A DNA stretch of 64,000 nucleotides. It comes from Aeromonas encheleia. Its GTDB lineage: Bacteria; Pseudomonadota; Gammaproteobacteria; Enterobacterales; Aeromonadaceae. The translations under genes were made by a program, and so were the position numbers. The notes below the pieces were generated by a model that was not told the DNA's origin, did not search any database, and was given only the letters and a program-made list of their open reading frames with translations. The DNA lies in NCBI RefSeq assembly GCF_900637545.1, contig NZ_LR134376.1, positions 3,119,001 through 3,183,000 on the forward strand, read 5' to 3'. Shown piece after piece: positions 63,100-64,000 of the stretch (position 1 is its first letter; each line of letters begins with the position of its first letter).

Positions 63100-64000
63100 C
63101 ACTCCACCTTGTACTTGAGCAGGTAGGAGGCGACGAAGGCGGCACCGAAGGCGATCACCAGCCCGATGACGTAGTGGATGAGGCTCATGGGCTGGACTAT
63201 TGCCATGCCCGGAATGCCGGTCAGGCCCACCGCCGTCATGCCCACCTTGGCCGCCACCACGTAGGCGCCGCCGCAGGCACCGCCGAACAGACCGGCCAGG
63301 AAGGGTTTGATGTAGCGCAGGTTGACGCCGAAGATGGCGGCCTCGGTGATGCCCAGCAGGCAGGACATGGCCGCCGGCACGGTAATGGCCCTGATTTTCG
63401 GATCCCGGGTCTTGAAGTAGACCGCCAGACAAGCCCCGCCCTGCGCCACGTTGGCCATGGCCCAGATGGGCAGCAGGAAGTTGACCCCTATGGCCGGATT
63501 GGTGAGCAGTCCCGCCTCGATGGCGTGGAAGCTGTGGTGGATGCCGGTGATGACGATGAGCGAGTAAGTTCCGCCAAACACCAGCCCTGCCAGCCAGCCC
63601 GCCTGCTCATAGAGCGCACTCAGGCCAAAGGAGATGCCGTCCCCCAGCACCCGCCCGGCCGGGCCGATAAACAGCAGCGCCACGAAACCGGTGATGATGA
63701 CTGTGAGGAAGGGGGTCAAGATCAGATCCAGCGCATCCGGGATCCGCTTGCGCAGCTGCTTCTCCAGATGAGACATGAACCAGACCGCCAGCAGCACCGG
63801 GAAGACGGTGCCCTGATATCCGATCATGGCCACATCAAGCCCGAAGAAGTCCATGGTCTTGAAGCCACCGGCCACCCCCCAGGCGTTGGTCAGCGCCGGA
63901 TGGGTGAGGATCCCCCCCATGGTGGCGCCCAGATAGGGGTTGCCGCCAAATTCCCGCGCCGCGGTAAAGCCGATGAGGATCGGCAAGATGATGAAGGCCG
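63099..64000 (-). CDS. scrA: Sucrose PTS transporter EIIBC, C-terminal part (cut by window)
   Basis: Imports sucrose with phosphorylation to sucrose 6-phosphate. About 300 C-terminal residues are present; the frame is open to the window edge. EIIC features: FGGNPYLGATMGGILTHPAL, VFPVLLAVWFMSHLEKQLRK, TGIHHSFHAIE and LLGITEAAIFGVNLRY, with several membrane helices. Substrate assigned from the adjacent scrB. The EIIB domain would lie beyond the edge. Confidence 0.93.
   Translation of the reverse strand, partial: AFIILPILIGFTAAREFGGNPYLGATMGGILTHPALTNAWGVAGGFKTMDFFGLDVAMIGYQGTVFPVLLAVWFMSHLEKQLRKRIPDALDLILTPFLTVIITGFVALLFIGPAGRVLGDGISFGLSALYEQAGWLAGLVFGGTYSLIVITGIHHSFHAIEAGLLTNPAIGVNFLLPIWAMANVAQGGACLAVYFKTRDPKIRAITVPAAMSCLLGITEAAIFGVNLRYIKPFLAGLFGGACGGAYVVAAKVGMTAVGLTGIPGMAIVQPMSLIHYVIGLVIAFGAAFVASYLLKYKVE

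Noticed and set aside
61684-63432. Longer reading of scrB starting at 63432
   Set aside because: The extra codons are scrA in another frame; scrB begins naturally at ATG 63099 overlapping the scrA stop.

Overview
The window looks like chromosome of a GC-rich gammaproteobacterium, most probably Aeromonas. This is inferred from the trpD-trpCF-trpB-trpA order with a fused trpCF, a cyoABCDE-yajR block, a PanP-type decarboxylase and overall base composition; no 16S or housekeeping marker is present to prove it. The left edge cuts trpD and the right edge cuts scrA.

Layout. 1-4650: end of the trp operon, closed by a strong terminator. 4650-9990: an AT-rich accessory insertion. It starts with a 650-bp non-coding stretch packed with hairpins and dispersed-type repeats, followed by a 1266-residue reverse transcriptase fused to a C-terminal nitrilase domain (class 1 defence-associated RT, DRT1/UG1 type) and a small membrane-anchored partner gene. 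That partner is split by a -1 frameshift at a run of seven A. 10.0-11.7 kb: DUF3297 gene and a nucleoside permease. 12.5-19.7 kb: a giant LapA-like adhesin with an N-terminal retention module, a dialanine protease site, eleven nearly identical 324-bp VCBS repeats and a VWA domain. 19.8-20.95 kb: a TPR-DUF218 protein. 21.2-24.8 kb: taurine uptake and oxidation (tauABCD). 24.9-31.8 kb: DUF1428, YajR and the cytochrome bo3 oxidase operon, all on the minus strand.

32.4-38.4 kb: carboxymuconolactone decarboxylase-like protein with a divergent LysR regulator, DUF3634, nucleoside hydrolase, HutD-like protein, a small secreted protein, azurin and ApbE. 38.4-40.35 kb: a mosaic of gene remnants (Hsp20, unknown, chemotaxis receptor, a second apbE 3' end) around an MFS gene. 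40.4-44.2 kb: a REC-TPR regulator, a pentapeptide-repeat potassium channel and exonuclease III. 44.4-48.8 kb: an RND drug-efflux pair. 48.9-54.9 kb: a copper/silver operon (CopL-like small protein, CusB, CusA, CusF) behind a textbook MerR/CueR-type promoter. 54.9-57.8 kb: PanP and LplA. 57.9-58.9 kb: a split YeeE/YedE sulfur transporter behind a promoter flanked by two palindromic operators. 59.3-60.6 kb: an MgtC protein preceded by a stand-alone MgtC C-terminal-like domain. 60.6-64.0 kb: sucrose operon scrA-scrB-scrR.

Two themes stand out. First, the RT-nitrilase locus with its structured upstream DNA and frameshifted membrane partner is a probable anti-phage system. Second, at four or five operon joints (tauC/tauD, tauD end, cyoE end, apbE end, cusB/cusA) there is an extra, diverged copy of the neighbouring gene's end. 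Where I compared codons, the differences are almost all synonymous, which points to recombination with diverged alleles rather than decay of a local duplicate.
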